Positions 7,645-16,031 of a stretch of DNA of 64,000 nucleotides are shown in pieces (the first letter of the stretch is position 1; every line of letters starts with the position of its first letter). A model generated the notes under the pieces. That model was not told the origin of the DNA, searched no databases, and saw nothing but the letters and a program-made list of their open reading frames with translations. The position numbers and the translations under genes are program-made. The DNA is from Bacteroidota bacterium (GTDB taxonomy: Bacteria; Bacteroidota; Bacteroidia; Palsa-965), in the NCBI GenBank assembly GCA_020402865.1, contig JADBYT010000028.1, positions 50,729-114,728 of the forward strand, written 5' to 3'.

Positions 7645-8391
7645 TCAGGTAAGCATACCACCACATACATTCAGCACCTGGCCGGTAATGTAGGCCGACA
7701 TGTCGGATGCCAGAAATACGGTGGCATTGGCAATATCGTCGGGCGAACCGCCACGTTTAAGCGGAATACCCTCGCGCCACTGGTCCACCACTTTCGGGTC
7801 GAGTGCGCCGGTCATTTCGGTTTCAATAAAGCCCGGAGCCACCACGTTGCAGCGGATATTCCGCGAACCAAGCTCAAGCGCCACCGACTTGCTGAAGCCG
7901 ATAATGCCTGCTTTTGAAGCGGCGTAGTTGGCCTGTCCGGCATTGCCTTTCACGCCCACCACCGAGCTCATGTTTATGATGGAGCCTTTGCGCTGTTTCA
8001 GCATCGGTTTTTGTACCGCTTTGGTAAGGTTGAAAACCGATTTGAGGTTGGCGTTTATTACCTCGTCCCACTGCTGTTCGCTCATGCGCATAAGCAGGGT
8101 ATCGCGGGTAATACCGGCGTTGTTCACCAGAATGTCAACCGTACCGAAATCGGCCACCACATCGTTCACTAATTTTTCGGCAGCGGCAAAATCAGCAGCA
8201 TCCGAGCGGTATCCTTTAGCTTTTACGCCAAAAGCGGCAAGCTCCTGTTCAAGTGCCTGCCCTTTTTCAACCGACGAGAGGTAAGTAAATGCCACATTGG
8301 CGCCCTGCTGGGCAAACATAATGGCAATGCCACGGCCAATTCCGCGCGATGCGCCGGTAACGATAGCCGTTTTTCCTTCAAGAAGTTTCAT
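7645..8391 (-). CDS. fabG: 3-oxoacyl-[acyl-carrier-protein] reductase FabG
   Basis: A 248-residue short-chain dehydrogenase/reductase that reduces 3-oxoacyl-ACP with NADPH in fatty acid elongation; cytosolic. The nucleotide-binding TGASRGIGRG lies at residues 12-21. NNAG lies at about 90-93. The catalytic triad is Ser143, Tyr156 and Lys160, in the spacing S-x12-Y-x3-K. The segment IRCNVVAPGFIETEMT and the C-terminal ITGQVLNVCGGM are characteristic of FabG rather than other SDRs. Length is that of the family. It precedes the large membrane protein gene by 32 bases on the same strand, and follows the 511-residue TPR-like gene. No fab or acp gene adjoins it, so its place in the main fatty acid pathway is by family only. 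Confidence 0.93.
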   Translation of the reverse strand: MKLLEGKTAIVTGASRGIGRGIAIMFAQQGANVAFTYLSSVEKGQALEQELAAFGVKAKGYRSDAADFAAAEKLVNDVVADFGTVDILVNNAGITRDTLLMRMSEQQWDEVINANLKSVFNLTKAVQKPMLKQRKGSIINMSSVVGVKGNAGQANYAASKAGIIGFSKSVALELGSRNIRCNVVAPGFIETEMTGALDPKVVDQWREGIPLKRGGSPDDIANATVFLASDMSAYITGQVLNVCGGMLT

Positions 8392-8443
8392 AAAATGTAT
8401 TTAAGTGAAAGAATGCCAAAGATAACCGGAAAACGGTAAAGCC

Positions 8444-9979
8444 TCACGACTTTCGGCGCGATGTGGTTTGGGCTGGTAGTTTGCTCTGCAGCCATTCGTG
8501 CACGGGAATGAGTTCGGGCGAGAGCGGTTTCCAGCTCCAGGGCTGGTTTTTCTCGCTGAGTCTGGCATGCAGGTCGCGCGGCACTTTTGAAAGATTATCA
8601 AACCGGAAGCCGGCTTTGTCGAGCTCCCTGAACAGTTTAAGAATCATCCTGTCGCGCTCATTTACATCGGCCTTTCGGGCATTGCGTTCAATGTGTTTCT
8701 GAAGATTACCCACCATTGGCTGGGCCTCATCGTGCCGGTTCAGCTCAATCATGGTCATTATCCGCAAAATACGAATGGCTATTTCCCAGCCCAGCTTATC
8801 TTTCGATAGTTCAAACTTAAGGCTCAGCTGCCGCGAACACTCTTTAAAGCGCCCCAGCTTGAAATGCACACAGGCCTCATAAAAGGCATATTTGGCAATA
8901 CGGAAATCACCTTGTTTCAGGCGGTTTGTTTTCTGGAGAGTTTCGATTATTAGCTGTGCTTCATGCCATTTATTATTCAAAAATAATATCTCAAATTCAA
9001 ATTGCTTATTCAAATAATAATCAGAAGAGTTTGGGGTGAGATAACCTACCGATTTACGCACATCAATTATTGCCTGTTCATAATGCCCGAGATAAACTTC
9101 ACATTCTGCCAAATTTCCATATGCATACCCCATTCGGTTTTTCCTATAAACTGATATATTATTTTGAATTAGATTAATTAAACTTTCACACGTTTCTTTA
9201 GCTTTATGATAATCATGGATACTTTGGTAATACCCCATCTCAAACATAAGCAAGTAATAACCTACTGAAGGGGATTGTGTTTGCTGATAATCATATCTGG
9301 TTTGTGTTATACAATCAAGATAAAAGGATGTAAGTTTTTTATCCCCAACATTTCCCGAGAAAGAAGTGTGAAAAATTGTTTTATAATAATTGTCGGTTGC
9401 TCTGATATTAGCTTGATTACATTTTTCATAATAATTTATTTCCTCAATGAACTTCTCAAATGTTTTTTGACCTTCTCGCCATGTTTTCATATACTTCAAC
9501 TGGTGCAAATGCTCAAGAAGAACAAAATACATTTCGTATTTTCTGGAGGTATAAATAATGTCATTCAGTAATTCAATACCAAGCGATTCACGTAGTGGGG
9601 TAAATCTGATAATTTGTAAAATTGTTGCTTTCTTTTTTAATCGGATTGTAATGGGATGAATTTCATCTTCATACTCATCTCGCTGAATATTAATATCGAT
9701 AGCAAGCGAATCGAGAACTTTATTATATAACCGCGTTTTTAATTTATCAATTCGACTATCGCGGGGAGCACCATATATAGACTTTGAACAAAAATCAATA
9801 TCAGGTGCAGATTGTTTTTTACTTAGTAATAAATTGGCCAATTCAAGCATTTTAGTTTCTGCCTCATTACGAGTCGAAAACCCAACCAGATATTTCTTCA
9901 ATACCTTTATTTGCTGCCTGTTGAGTGTGTGCAGCAGTTTATATAGTTTATCTAATTCGTTCTGTTTTGAAGTCGTCAT
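8444..9979 (-). CDS. Hypothetical TPR-like helical protein, paralogue of 34189-35694
   Basis: A 511-residue cytosolic, all-helical protein that begins MTTSKQNELDKLYKLLHTLN and continues with a QQIKVLKKYL segment. The N-terminal pattern (short helix, K-x-L/F-K-K-Y/F, then a run ending in R-L-Y-N-K/R-A-I/V-L) recurs in the 501-residue protein at 34189-35694, so the two are probably one family. The middle (about 170-400) has irregular helical pairs resembling TPRs, with Y-x-G-N-L-A-E-C-E-V-Y-L-G-H-Y-E-Q-A near 290-310. Base composition is uneven: codons for residues 1-~350 are very AT-rich, while the last ~150 match the richer backbone. Function unknown; a scaffold or regulatory role is guesswork. 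Confidence 0.65.
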   Translation of the reverse strand: MTTSKQNELDKLYKLLHTLNRQQIKVLKKYLVGFSTRNEAETKMLELANLLLSKKQSAPDIDFCSKSIYGAPRDSRIDKLKTRLYNKVLDSLAIDINIQRDEYEDEIHPITIRLKKKATILQIIRFTPLRESLGIELLNDIIYTSRKYEMYFVLLEHLHQLKYMKTWREGQKTFEKFIEEINYYEKCNQANIRATDNYYKTIFHTSFSGNVGDKKLTSFYLDCITQTRYDYQQTQSPSVGYYLLMFEMGYYQSIHDYHKAKETCESLINLIQNNISVYRKNRMGYAYGNLAECEVYLGHYEQAIIDVRKSVGYLTPNSSDYYLNKQFEFEILFLNNKWHEAQLIIETLQKTNRLKQGDFRIAKYAFYEACVHFKLGRFKECSRQLSLKFELSKDKLGWEIAIRILRIMTMIELNRHDEAQPMVGNLQKHIERNARKADVNERDRMILKLFRELDKAGFRFDNLSKVPRDLHARLSEKNQPWSWKPLSPELIPVHEWLQSKLPAQTTSRRKS

Positions 9980-10199
9980 TGAGAAATAAAAGATAATACA
10001 ATATCTATTGAATTTCCACTTTCAACAAGGCTTCTTTTTCTGAATACCTTATTTCGGTGAGGATTTGGCCAAACGGACATTCATAAATAATGGAATCGAA
10101 AGTCTTTATTACGCTGAAATGTCTCTTAAAGTTCTATCCAAATGCAATTCCTTTGCAGTGTAATACAAACAAAAATAACAACTAATCACTCCCAAAAAA

Positions 10200-10493
10200 A
10201 TGAAAATGTCTATCAAAATGCTTGCTCTGGCAATTGCCGCACTCTTTGTTACTTCATTTACATCTCTGAATGCTAACTCAGCTTCTGCAGCAACCCAACA
10301 GCACGCATCAAATGCCAGTGCAATAAGTGATGCTGACATTATTGAGTTTATGGCGGATCGGGGGTACACAGTTCAAACCATCACTCCTGTAGAAGGTTCA
10401 ACAAATGTTATCGTAACTGTAACTGGCGGCAAAAGATTCATTTTATTCATAGAAGCAGATAACATTCGTGACTGGGAAGAGGTGCTCAGCTAA
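10200..10493 (+). CDS. Small secreted hypothetical protein
   Basis: A 97-residue protein with a clear signal peptide (MKMSIKMLALAIAALFVTSF, cleaved probably after NSASA near residue 30). A short mature domain follows, with ADIIEFMADRGYTVQTI and VIVTVTGGKRFILFIEADNI, suggesting an alpha-beta fold of about 65 residues. No catalytic residues or Cys are present. It stands alone between the TPR-like gene (divergent) and the receiver-like gene, and a perfect 12 bp hairpin terminator lies at 10655-10690. The mature part faintly recalls PepSY/YpeB-like small domains, but I would not assign it. Location is periplasm or exterior. Confidence 0.65.
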   Translation: MKMSIKMLALAIAALFVTSFTSLNANSASAATQQHASNASAISDADIIEFMADRGYTVQTITPVEGSTNVIVTVTGGKRFILFIEADNIRDWEEVLS

Positions 10494-10654
10494 CCTAATT
10501 AACAACTCATCATCATATTTATGGATGTCCACGAACCTATAAACAATAATTTTACGAAAATTAAACCAAATACCATAATTTGCTGAATAGCTACCAGTTG
10601 CAATAGTAAAAAATCCTTTAAAGAACACCTTCGATTACATTTTCGAATGTCCTG

Positions 10655-10690
10655 AACCTCTCAAAACATACTCGCTTTTGAGAGGTTTCG
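10655..10690. terminator. Strong hairpin terminator upstream of receiver-like gene
   Basis: A perfect 12 bp stem (AACCTCTCAAAA / TTTTGAGAGGTT) around a nine-base loop, followed by a T-rich stretch. It lies 160 bases after the small secreted protein gene and 35 before the receiver-like gene, so it insulates the two. Confidence 0.7.
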
Positions 10691-10724
10691 GTCTTTACTT
10701 AGTACTATCAAAAAAATAAGGCTT

Positions 10725-11186
10725 ATGTACGGTAATCAGTCACGGGAATTTGGGTTTGAGGGGCAGTTAACCCCTTTTCAAACAATCTGGCACATCGATG
10801 CCAATGAAACCGACGTTTTTCAAAGCCGTCTGATGCTTGAGAAACACGGATTGTGCCGTAATTTCGGAGCCTTCAATTCGGGCCGGGCTGGTATTTTTCA
10901 CCTTGCTCAGGCCCAAACACTTCCTGATCTTATTCTGCTGGAGTTGTATCTGCCCGGAAAAGGGGGTATCGACTTTCTGGAGCGGCTTCAGGAACTTCCG
11001 GAGGAAATCAGTTCAAAAACGAAAGTAATTGTACTTACTTCCTGGCTCAACTACAGGCCACTACTCATTAAACAGGCATTTGCCTTCCCTCAGGTGATAG
11101 CCTGCCTCGAAAAACCGCTCAAAACAGATGTACTGCTCGACGCAGTAATGCAGGTTCCTGAAACGAATTCTGCCATCCATTTTTAG
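10725..11186 (+). CDS. Degenerate response-regulator receiver protein
   Basis: A 153-residue single-domain protein with the receiver fold order: beta-1 IWHIDANETDVFQ (~21-33), beta-3 PDLILLELYLPGKGGIDFL (~67-85), beta-4 KVIVLTSW (~100-107) and beta-5 CLEKPL (~128-132). The conserved Thr105 and Lys130 are present. The phospho-acceptor Asp is replaced by Glu73 (LLELYLPG instead of LLDxxMPG), and only one acidic residue (Asp25) of the usual pair remains at beta-1. It probably cannot be phosphorylated normally; Glu may mimic the activated state. No output domain and no adjacent kinase. It precedes a degenerate GIY-YIG protein by 41 bases on the same strand, so the two may be co-transcribed. The start is the first Met of the frame. 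Confidence 0.75.
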   Translation: MYGNQSREFGFEGQLTPFQTIWHIDANETDVFQSRLMLEKHGLCRNFGAFNSGRAGIFHLAQAQTLPDLILLELYLPGKGGIDFLERLQELPEEISSKTKVIVLTSWLNYRPLLIKQAFAFPQVIACLEKPLKTDVLLDAVMQVPETNSAIHF

Positions 11187-11227
11187 CCAACTCTCTTTTT
11201 GTATAACGTCCTAATTCCCCCTGCACT

Positions 11228-11704
11228 ATGGATCGTTTACATTTACGCCTTTTCTGGGAAGGTACCTGGGATCTTTCATCCCGGTCTGTTTCTGAATCTG
11301 TGCCCAATACACCCGGCATTTACATTGTATTTGCTCCCAAAAAACCGGGGCTTGTAGCACATGATCACCCGGATGCTTACGAACTGTTATACATTGGTGA
11401 GTCGGAAAACATGCGCCATGCACTTATCAAATCAAAGAAATGGGGACTTTGGGAACGGAAAAGTGCAACCGGGCAAATACTTCTTCGCGTCACTAAAACT
11501 GATCATGTGCTTTGCCGGCGGACAATTGCTGCGGTGCTGGCTTTCCAGAATAAGCCTGTATGCAACAGCCGTTTCGTAAATATCTCGCTGTTCCGCTATG
11601 TGCATGTGACCGTATCCAATTTTGGTGCTTTTATGCCGCTCATGAATGATGCCGAGCAGCATTACCAGCAACAAGCACCCTCCGAGTTTCAGGCTATGGC
11701 ATAA
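11228..11704 (+). CDS. GIY-YIG-like protein, probably catalytically impaired
   Basis: A 158-residue protein with the GIY...YIG signature: PGIYIV (29-34) and LLYIGES (53-59). An Arg at 63 fits the catalytic helix, and AAVLAFQNKPVCN (101-113) fits the family's C-terminal helix ending in PP-C-N. The Glu that normally precedes the A-A-L of that helix and binds the metal is Ala here (position 101 in my alignment), so nuclease activity is doubtful. The mature tail (114-158) is not recognised. It follows the degenerate receiver in the same direction, and a hairpin at 11727-11756 ends the unit. A nucleic-acid-binding role without cleavage is possible. The domain call is moderately sure, the missing Glu less so. 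Confidence 0.6.
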   Translation: MDRLHLRLFWEGTWDLSSRSVSESVPNTPGIYIVFAPKKPGLVAHDHPDAYELLYIGESENMRHALIKSKKWGLWERKSATGQILLRVTKTDHVLCRRTIAAVLAFQNKPVCNSRFVNISLFRYVHVTVSNFGAFMPLMNDAEQHYQQQAPSEFQAMA

Positions 11705-11726
11705 ACCCATATTCTTTGCCTGTTTC

Positions 11727-11756
11727 AAAGCAACCGGAAGCAATTTCGGTTGCTTT
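11727..11756. terminator. Terminator after GIY-YIG-like gene
   Basis: A 10 bp stem AAAGCAACCG / CGGTTGCTTT around a ten-base loop, with A and T ends in both directions. It lies between the GIY-YIG-like gene (plus) and the VOC gene (minus, ends 11814). Confidence 0.7.
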
Positions 11757-11813
11757 GTGCTTTGTACGCATACGAATCAACTATTCCCGAATCGGGCAGC
11801 AGAATATGGCTGT

Positions 11814-12479
11814 TTAACCCAGCCTCAGCCTGATTTCTCTCCCTCCGTTTTCTGCTACAAGAGAAACCGGATGCTTTTCAGCGGGAAAACGCCCCATATA
11901 CCACTCGCGGCCGGGTGGAACCAGTAAAATCAGGCCTTCATCATCACCCAATGCGGTAAAAGCATCGGTGTTTTCCTGTCGCACAAAACCGGCAATGCCG
12001 TGTACTCCCGCAAGCCAGTCGCGGTATGCGGCCAGATCGTCGGTCACAAGTCCTATTTCACTCACACCAAGCAGCGATGCCGCTCCAAACCGGGGCGCAT
12101 TGCCCGCCGGGGGTATTGCTGCACGTGCAATTAACTCAACGATATTGCCCGCCGGATCGAAAAAATAAACCGACCGGGCTTTCCAGTCCGGAAAATCAAT
12201 CACATTACCCTGTCCGTTTGACGAAGGAATAAGCTCTACGCCCTTACGCTGAAGCCATTCGGCCGCATCGGGAAGCTGATCGGGCTTTATGTTGAATGCA
12301 AAATGATAGCGTGCATCGGCCGTGCCGGGCACCAGTGTAAAACGTGTGTAACCGGCCTGCATGGCCAGCCCGTCGCTACCGCCAATCACTTCGTGCTCCG
12401 TGAAACCGAGACGTTCTACATAAAAACGCCTGCATTCATCAATAAAAGCGGTGGATATAGTTAATGCCGTGATGCGCAT
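11814..12479 (-). CDS. VOC family (glyoxalase/dioxygenase-like) protein
   Basis: A 221-residue cytosolic protein with two vicinal-oxygen-chelate modules. The first (1-~118) has IDECRRFYVERLGF, RYHFAFNIKPD and FFDPAGNIVELIAR, the usual glyoxalase motif ending in a metal-binding Glu. The second (~135-215) has SEIGLVTDDLAAYRDWL and is shorter. Candidate ligands include His79-region (RYHFAF) and Glu in NIVELIA. The substrate cannot be told; members include glyoxalases, fosfomycin-resistance proteins and ring-cleavage dioxygenases. It ends against the terminator at 11727-11756 and has no linked pathway genes. Confidence 0.8.
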   Translation of the reverse strand: MRITALTISTAFIDECRRFYVERLGFTEHEVIGGSDGLAMQAGYTRFTLVPGTADARYHFAFNIKPDQLPDAAEWLQRKGVELIPSSNGQGNVIDFPDWKARSVYFFDPAGNIVELIARAAIPPAGNAPRFGAASLLGVSEIGLVTDDLAAYRDWLAGVHGIAGFVRQENTDAFTALGDDEGLILLVPPGREWYMGRFPAEKHPVSLVAENGGREIRLRLG

Positions 12480-12588
12480 AAACAGTGATTAACAGGGGCA
12501 ATTTACTGGTTTCTGCGCAACTGTGGCAAGCAAATCGGGTAAAATTACAGCCATACAAGAGAAAAGCCGTATTTCTGCCCGCCGCAGG

Positions 12589-13410
12589 TTACGTGGTTTT
12601 GAAAAGATACCAGCCATTGCCCAGCGGCTCAATGAGAATATAATTCCGTGCCGAAACCGGTGGAATTTTTGCCGGGTCGGGCTGATAGAGATAGCCTACC
12701 CGGTTATCGCTGGTGCCTCCTATCAGAAAAAGCAGTGTGCCGGGCCAAAGCGGATCAGTAACCACGCTTCGGATAAGCAGTTGACCGGCTTTGCGACTGA
12801 TCTTTTTATTTCCGAAAGCACGTGCAAGCAAGGAATCATTGCTGCACTGCCGTGGATTTTTTGCCAGCGTGGTTTGCAGGTTCACAAAGGTTTTCCGGTT
12901 GCTGATGAAATGTGTTTTCAGCACACTGTCGCAACCAAGAAACAATGTACAATTGGCTTTTTCAAAGGCCCAGCTGTGACTGTGTGCGGCAGTGTATGCC
13001 TTGCCCCGTGCGGCTGGCGGCACTGAATCGAGGCGGGCCAGTGCGGCTTTTACCGGGGCTGTGCCGGTAAGTGTGCGGATGGCATACATGCTCCACACTT
13101 CTTTTTTGCGGAGATAGAAATAATAATCGGTGCTCAGTAGCGAATCATGAAGCCATACCGCTACACAGGCAAATGTGCTGTCTTGCCGCACAAGGCGTGT
13201 GTGGCGCTGCACACGCAACGGAAGCCGCTGACCAAGCGTAGTATCGGTTTTGCGTTCACCGGTAAGCTCGCCGCTTACGTAACTCTTTTTATCCGGAAAG
13301 CCCTGCGGCGATACGTATTGTTCAACCACCTGCAGCGGGCTAAGCAGCGGGGTTTGTGCAGGAAGTTCACAAGCAAAAAAAACGATCAGCAAAAAAAGCA
13401 ACAGTCGCAT
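12589..13410 (-). CDS. Hypothetical secreted protein
   Basis: A 273-residue protein whose first ~20 residues (MRLLLFLLIVFFACELPAQ) form a signal peptide, probably cleaved after PAQ; a lipobox at FFAC is an alternative. The mature part is beta-rich, with many Thr/Ser and Arg, and contains paired cysteines (ANCTLFLGCD, RQCSND). No enzymatic motif is recognised. The frame continues upstream to 13662, but the signal peptide fixes the start at 13410. It diverges from the DUF2520 gene at 13473. Probably a periplasmic or surface protein of unknown function. Confidence 0.65.
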   Translation of the reverse strand: MRLLLFLLIVFFACELPAQTPLLSPLQVVEQYVSPQGFPDKKSYVSGELTGERKTDTTLGQRLPLRVQRHTRLVRQDSTFACVAVWLHDSLLSTDYYFYLRKKEVWSMYAIRTLTGTAPVKAALARLDSVPPAARGKAYTAAHSHSWAFEKANCTLFLGCDSVLKTHFISNRKTFVNLQTTLAKNPRQCSNDSLLARAFGNKKISRKAGQLLIRSVVTDPLWPGTLLFLIGGTSDNRVGYLYQPDPAKIPPVSARNYILIEPLGNGWYLFKTT

Positions 13411-13472
13411 GGTTTCAAATTTACGTTTATGTGTGCATGTAACGGCAACAGGCAAAGCACTAACTTTACACC

Positions 13473-14264
13473 ATGCCGGAATTGAGCGGAAAAAAAGTGG
13501 TGCTACTGGGTGCAGGCAATGTGGCCTGGCATTTCGGGCGCGCGCTGCAAAAATCAGGCGCCGAAATTGTGCAGGTGTGGAGCCGCAGCCGTGCACAAGC
13601 CTCAAAACTGGCCCGCCTGCTTGGCACGCAGGCCGCCTGGGGCGATATGCAGGTGGCTGCAAAGGCGCATTTATACCTCATTGCCGTAAAAGACGATGCA
13701 ATTGCACAAACCGTTGCCCGTATTCCAAAAGGAAGTGGCATGGTTGTACACACCGCCGGCAGTGTACCACTTAATGTGCTGGAACATGCGGCTGTAACAC
13801 ATACCGGCGTGCTTTGGCCGCTGCAAAGTCTTACGGCCGGACATCGCATCCGGTTTTCAAAAATACCGCTGTGCATGGAGGCCTCTTCACCGGCGGCGGC
13901 AAAAGTACTGGGGCTGTTTGCACACGCACTTTCTGAAAATGTAACCAGGCTTAGTTCTGTACAACGCGCACACCTGCACCTGGCTGCGGTTTTGGTAAAT
14001 AACTTCAGCAACCACCTTTTCACACTGGCCGAAGCAATTACCTCCGCACAACAAATCCCCTTCCACATCCTGCATCCGCTCATTACCGAAACCGCCGAAA
14101 AAATAAAACACCTCGCTCCTGCCCGCGCGCAAACCGGCCCGGCCCTGCGACACGATAAAAAGGTAATGCAAAGCCATCTTCAACTCCTGCAAAACCAGAA
14201 AGAACTACAGCAACTCTACAAGCTGCTAAGCAGCAGCATTCAACATACGCACGCTGACTTATGA
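13473..14264 (+). CDS. Rossmann-fold DUF2520 domain oxidoreductase-like protein
   Basis: A 263-residue cytosolic protein. The N-terminal ~115 residues are a Rossmann-like domain with VVLLGAGNVAWHFGRAL (8-24), the dinucleotide-binding G-x-G-N-V-A. The C-terminal half is the helical DUF2520 domain, with HTGVLWPLQSL (~110) and AAVLVNNFSNHLF (~170) as family signatures. These proteins resemble F420-dependent NADP reductases and pyrroline-5-carboxylate reductases, but the substrate is unknown. The gene overlaps kdsC by 4 bases (ATGA), a pairing common in Bacteroidota, so the two are translationally coupled. A TAACTTTA -7-like box lies at about 13458-13465. Start chosen at the Met immediately before the Rossmann motif. 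Confidence 0.85.
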   Translation: MPELSGKKVVLLGAGNVAWHFGRALQKSGAEIVQVWSRSRAQASKLARLLGTQAAWGDMQVAAKAHLYLIAVKDDAIAQTVARIPKGSGMVVHTAGSVPLNVLEHAAVTHTGVLWPLQSLTAGHRIRFSKIPLCMEASSPAAAKVLGLFAHALSENVTRLSSVQRAHLHLAAVLVNNFSNHLFTLAEAITSAQQIPFHILHPLITETAEKIKHLAPARAQTGPALRHDKKVMQSHLQLLQNQKELQQLYKLLSSSIQHTHADL

Positions 14265-14761
14265 CCGACAACTTCAAACAACGCCTCAACCGGATACGTG
14301 CTTTTGCTTTTGATATTGATGGTGTGCTTACCGACGGCACCGTGGCTATTGGTTCAGACAATACAGTTACGCGAAGTTTCAATACCAAAGATGCGCATGC
14401 CATTACCACAGCCGCCAAAGCAGGCTACACCATGGCTATTATCAGCAGTGCACGTGAGGAAACATTACGCGCACGCTTAGCCGGACTTGGCTTTGAATAT
14501 ATTTATCTCGGCAGCACCGATAAGGAAATTACGCTCAAGGAATTTGCCGCCGAAACCAGTCTGCACTACAACGATATTCTTTACATGGGCGATGATGTGC
14601 CCGATTTACTGGCCATGCGCCTTGCCGGTGTAGCCGCCTGTCCGCACGATGCCGTTCACGAAATCCGCGCCGAAAGCATTTATATTTCTCCGTTTAACGG
14701 CGGGCGTGGTTGTGTGCGCGATGTAATTGAACAGGTGTTGCGCCTGCACGGAAAATGGTAG
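14261..14761 (+). CDS. kdsC: 3-deoxy-D-manno-octulosonate 8-phosphate phosphatase (KdsC type)
   Basis: A 166-residue HAD-superfamily C0-type phosphatase that dephosphorylates KDO-8-P in lipopolysaccharide core biosynthesis; cytosolic, usually tetrameric. The catalytic motif FDIDGVLTDG gives Asp18 (nucleophile) and Asp20. IISSAR (~61-66) supplies motif II, the Lys in STDKE (88) is motif III, and MGDDVPD gives the Mg-binding Asp111/Asp112. The short length without a cap domain is typical of KdsC. It overlaps the DUF2520 gene by four bases and is probably co-transcribed and translationally coupled. The next gene, bshA, converges 26 bases away. No kdsA or kdsB is in the window. Confidence 0.88.
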   Translation: MTDNFKQRLNRIRAFAFDIDGVLTDGTVAIGSDNTVTRSFNTKDAHAITTAAKAGYTMAIISSAREETLRARLAGLGFEYIYLGSTDKEITLKEFAAETSLHYNDILYMGDDVPDLLAMRLAGVAACPHDAVHEIRAESIYISPFNGGRGCVRDVIEQVLRLHGKW

Positions 14762-14787
14762 TGCCTGAAAATGAATAGTGCAATCTG

Positions 14788-15924
14788 TTACAACACCGGA
14801 ACACCTTTCAGTACACGCTCATAAAGTGCTTCGTACTGCGGCAAAATGATTTGCAAATCAAATTTCTGTGCCTGAGCAAATGCATTGGCTTTGAATTGCT
14901 GCAGTCGGGATTCGTCCGACAAAATATAGATGGCATTTTTAGCCATCTCGTCCACATCGCCTACATTACTCAGGAAACCGCTGAACCCCTGCACGTTTAC
15001 CTCCGGCAAACCACCGGTATTTGTAGAAATTACAGGCACGTGAGAGGCCATGGCTTCGAGTGCGGAGAGTCCGAAACTTTCCGTTTCTGAAGGAAGAATA
15101 AATAAATCGGCCACGGAAAGCACTTCGGCAGGGTTCATCACCTTTCCGAGCGAGCGGATTTCATCGCAGGTATTGAGTTCGCGGCAAAGTTTTTCTATTT
15201 GCGGGCGTTCGGGGCCATCGCCCACAAGCACTAAGCGTGTAGGGATTTGTTTGCGCACCTTATCAAACACACGCAACACATCTTCTACCCTTTTCACTTT
15301 GCGGAAGTTTGATACGTGCACCATAATGCGTTCGCCATTGGGCGCAAACATCTGGCGCTGGCAATTGCTCCGGGCCTGTCCGTATTCGCTCAGTTCAATA
15401 AAGTTGGGAATTACCTCCACTTCGCGGTTCACTTTAAAATTGCTGTAGGTGTCTTGCCGCAAACTATCGGAAACTGCAGTCACTGCGTTCGATTTGTTGA
15501 TGGCAAAGGTAATTACCGGTTCAAAAGACGCATCGCGGCCCACCAGCGTAATGTCGGTGCCGTGAAGTGTGGTAATAAACGGGAGATGAATGCCTTCTTC
15601 TTTCAGAATTTGCTGCGCCATATAGGCGGCTGATGCGTGCGGAATTGCATAATGCACGTGCAGCAGATCGAGCTTTTCGTTTTTTACCACATCCACCATG
15701 CGGCTGCTTAGTACTAACTCGTAAGGCTGGTAATCAAAAAGCGGATAATCGCTCACCGATACTTCGTGGTAAAAAATATTGGCCTGAAACGTATCAAGCC
15801 TCACCGGCTGGCTGTAAGTAATAAAATGTATTTCGTGACCTTTGGCTGCAAGGGCCTTGCCCAGCTCTGTGGCTACAACTCCCGATCCGCCGAAAGTAGG
15901 ATAACATACAATACCGATTTTCAT
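14788..15924 (-). CDS. bshA: N-acetyl-alpha-D-glucosaminyl L-malate synthase BshA
   Basis: A 378-residue GT4-family glycosyltransferase (GT-B fold) catalysing UDP-GlcNAc plus L-malate to GlcNAc-malate, the first step of bacillithiol biosynthesis; cytosolic. The N-terminal domain begins MKIGIVCYPTFGGSGVVATE, with the glycine-rich loop and HEIHFITYSQP. LHVHYAIPHA and TLHGTDITLVG (~125) are characteristic of BshA. The C-terminal donor domain has PSETESFGLSALEAMA, holding the E-x7-E motif, and GGLPEV. Family length is normal. The start at 15924 is where the family begins; the 28 upstream in-frame residues are discarded. It converges on kdsC and diverges from the MORN-repeat gene at 16032. Other bsh genes are not in the window. 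Confidence 0.92.
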   Translation of the reverse strand: MKIGIVCYPTFGGSGVVATELGKALAAKGHEIHFITYSQPVRLDTFQANIFYHEVSVSDYPLFDYQPYELVLSSRMVDVVKNEKLDLLHVHYAIPHASAAYMAQQILKEEGIHLPFITTLHGTDITLVGRDASFEPVITFAINKSNAVTAVSDSLRQDTYSNFKVNREVEVIPNFIELSEYGQARSNCQRQMFAPNGERIMVHVSNFRKVKRVEDVLRVFDKVRKQIPTRLVLVGDGPERPQIEKLCRELNTCDEIRSLGKVMNPAEVLSVADLFILPSETESFGLSALEAMASHVPVISTNTGGLPEVNVQGFSGFLSNVGDVDEMAKNAIYILSDESRLQQFKANAFAQAQKFDLQIILPQYEALYERVLKGVPVL

Positions 15925-16031
15925 AGTATGCAAATTTACGTTTATTTCATGCTGCCGGTTTTTCAAAAAAAAGATGGAATTTAATATGGAAAAACCTGTT
16001 TCGAGCATCTATCCACTGTAAACACCACCCA

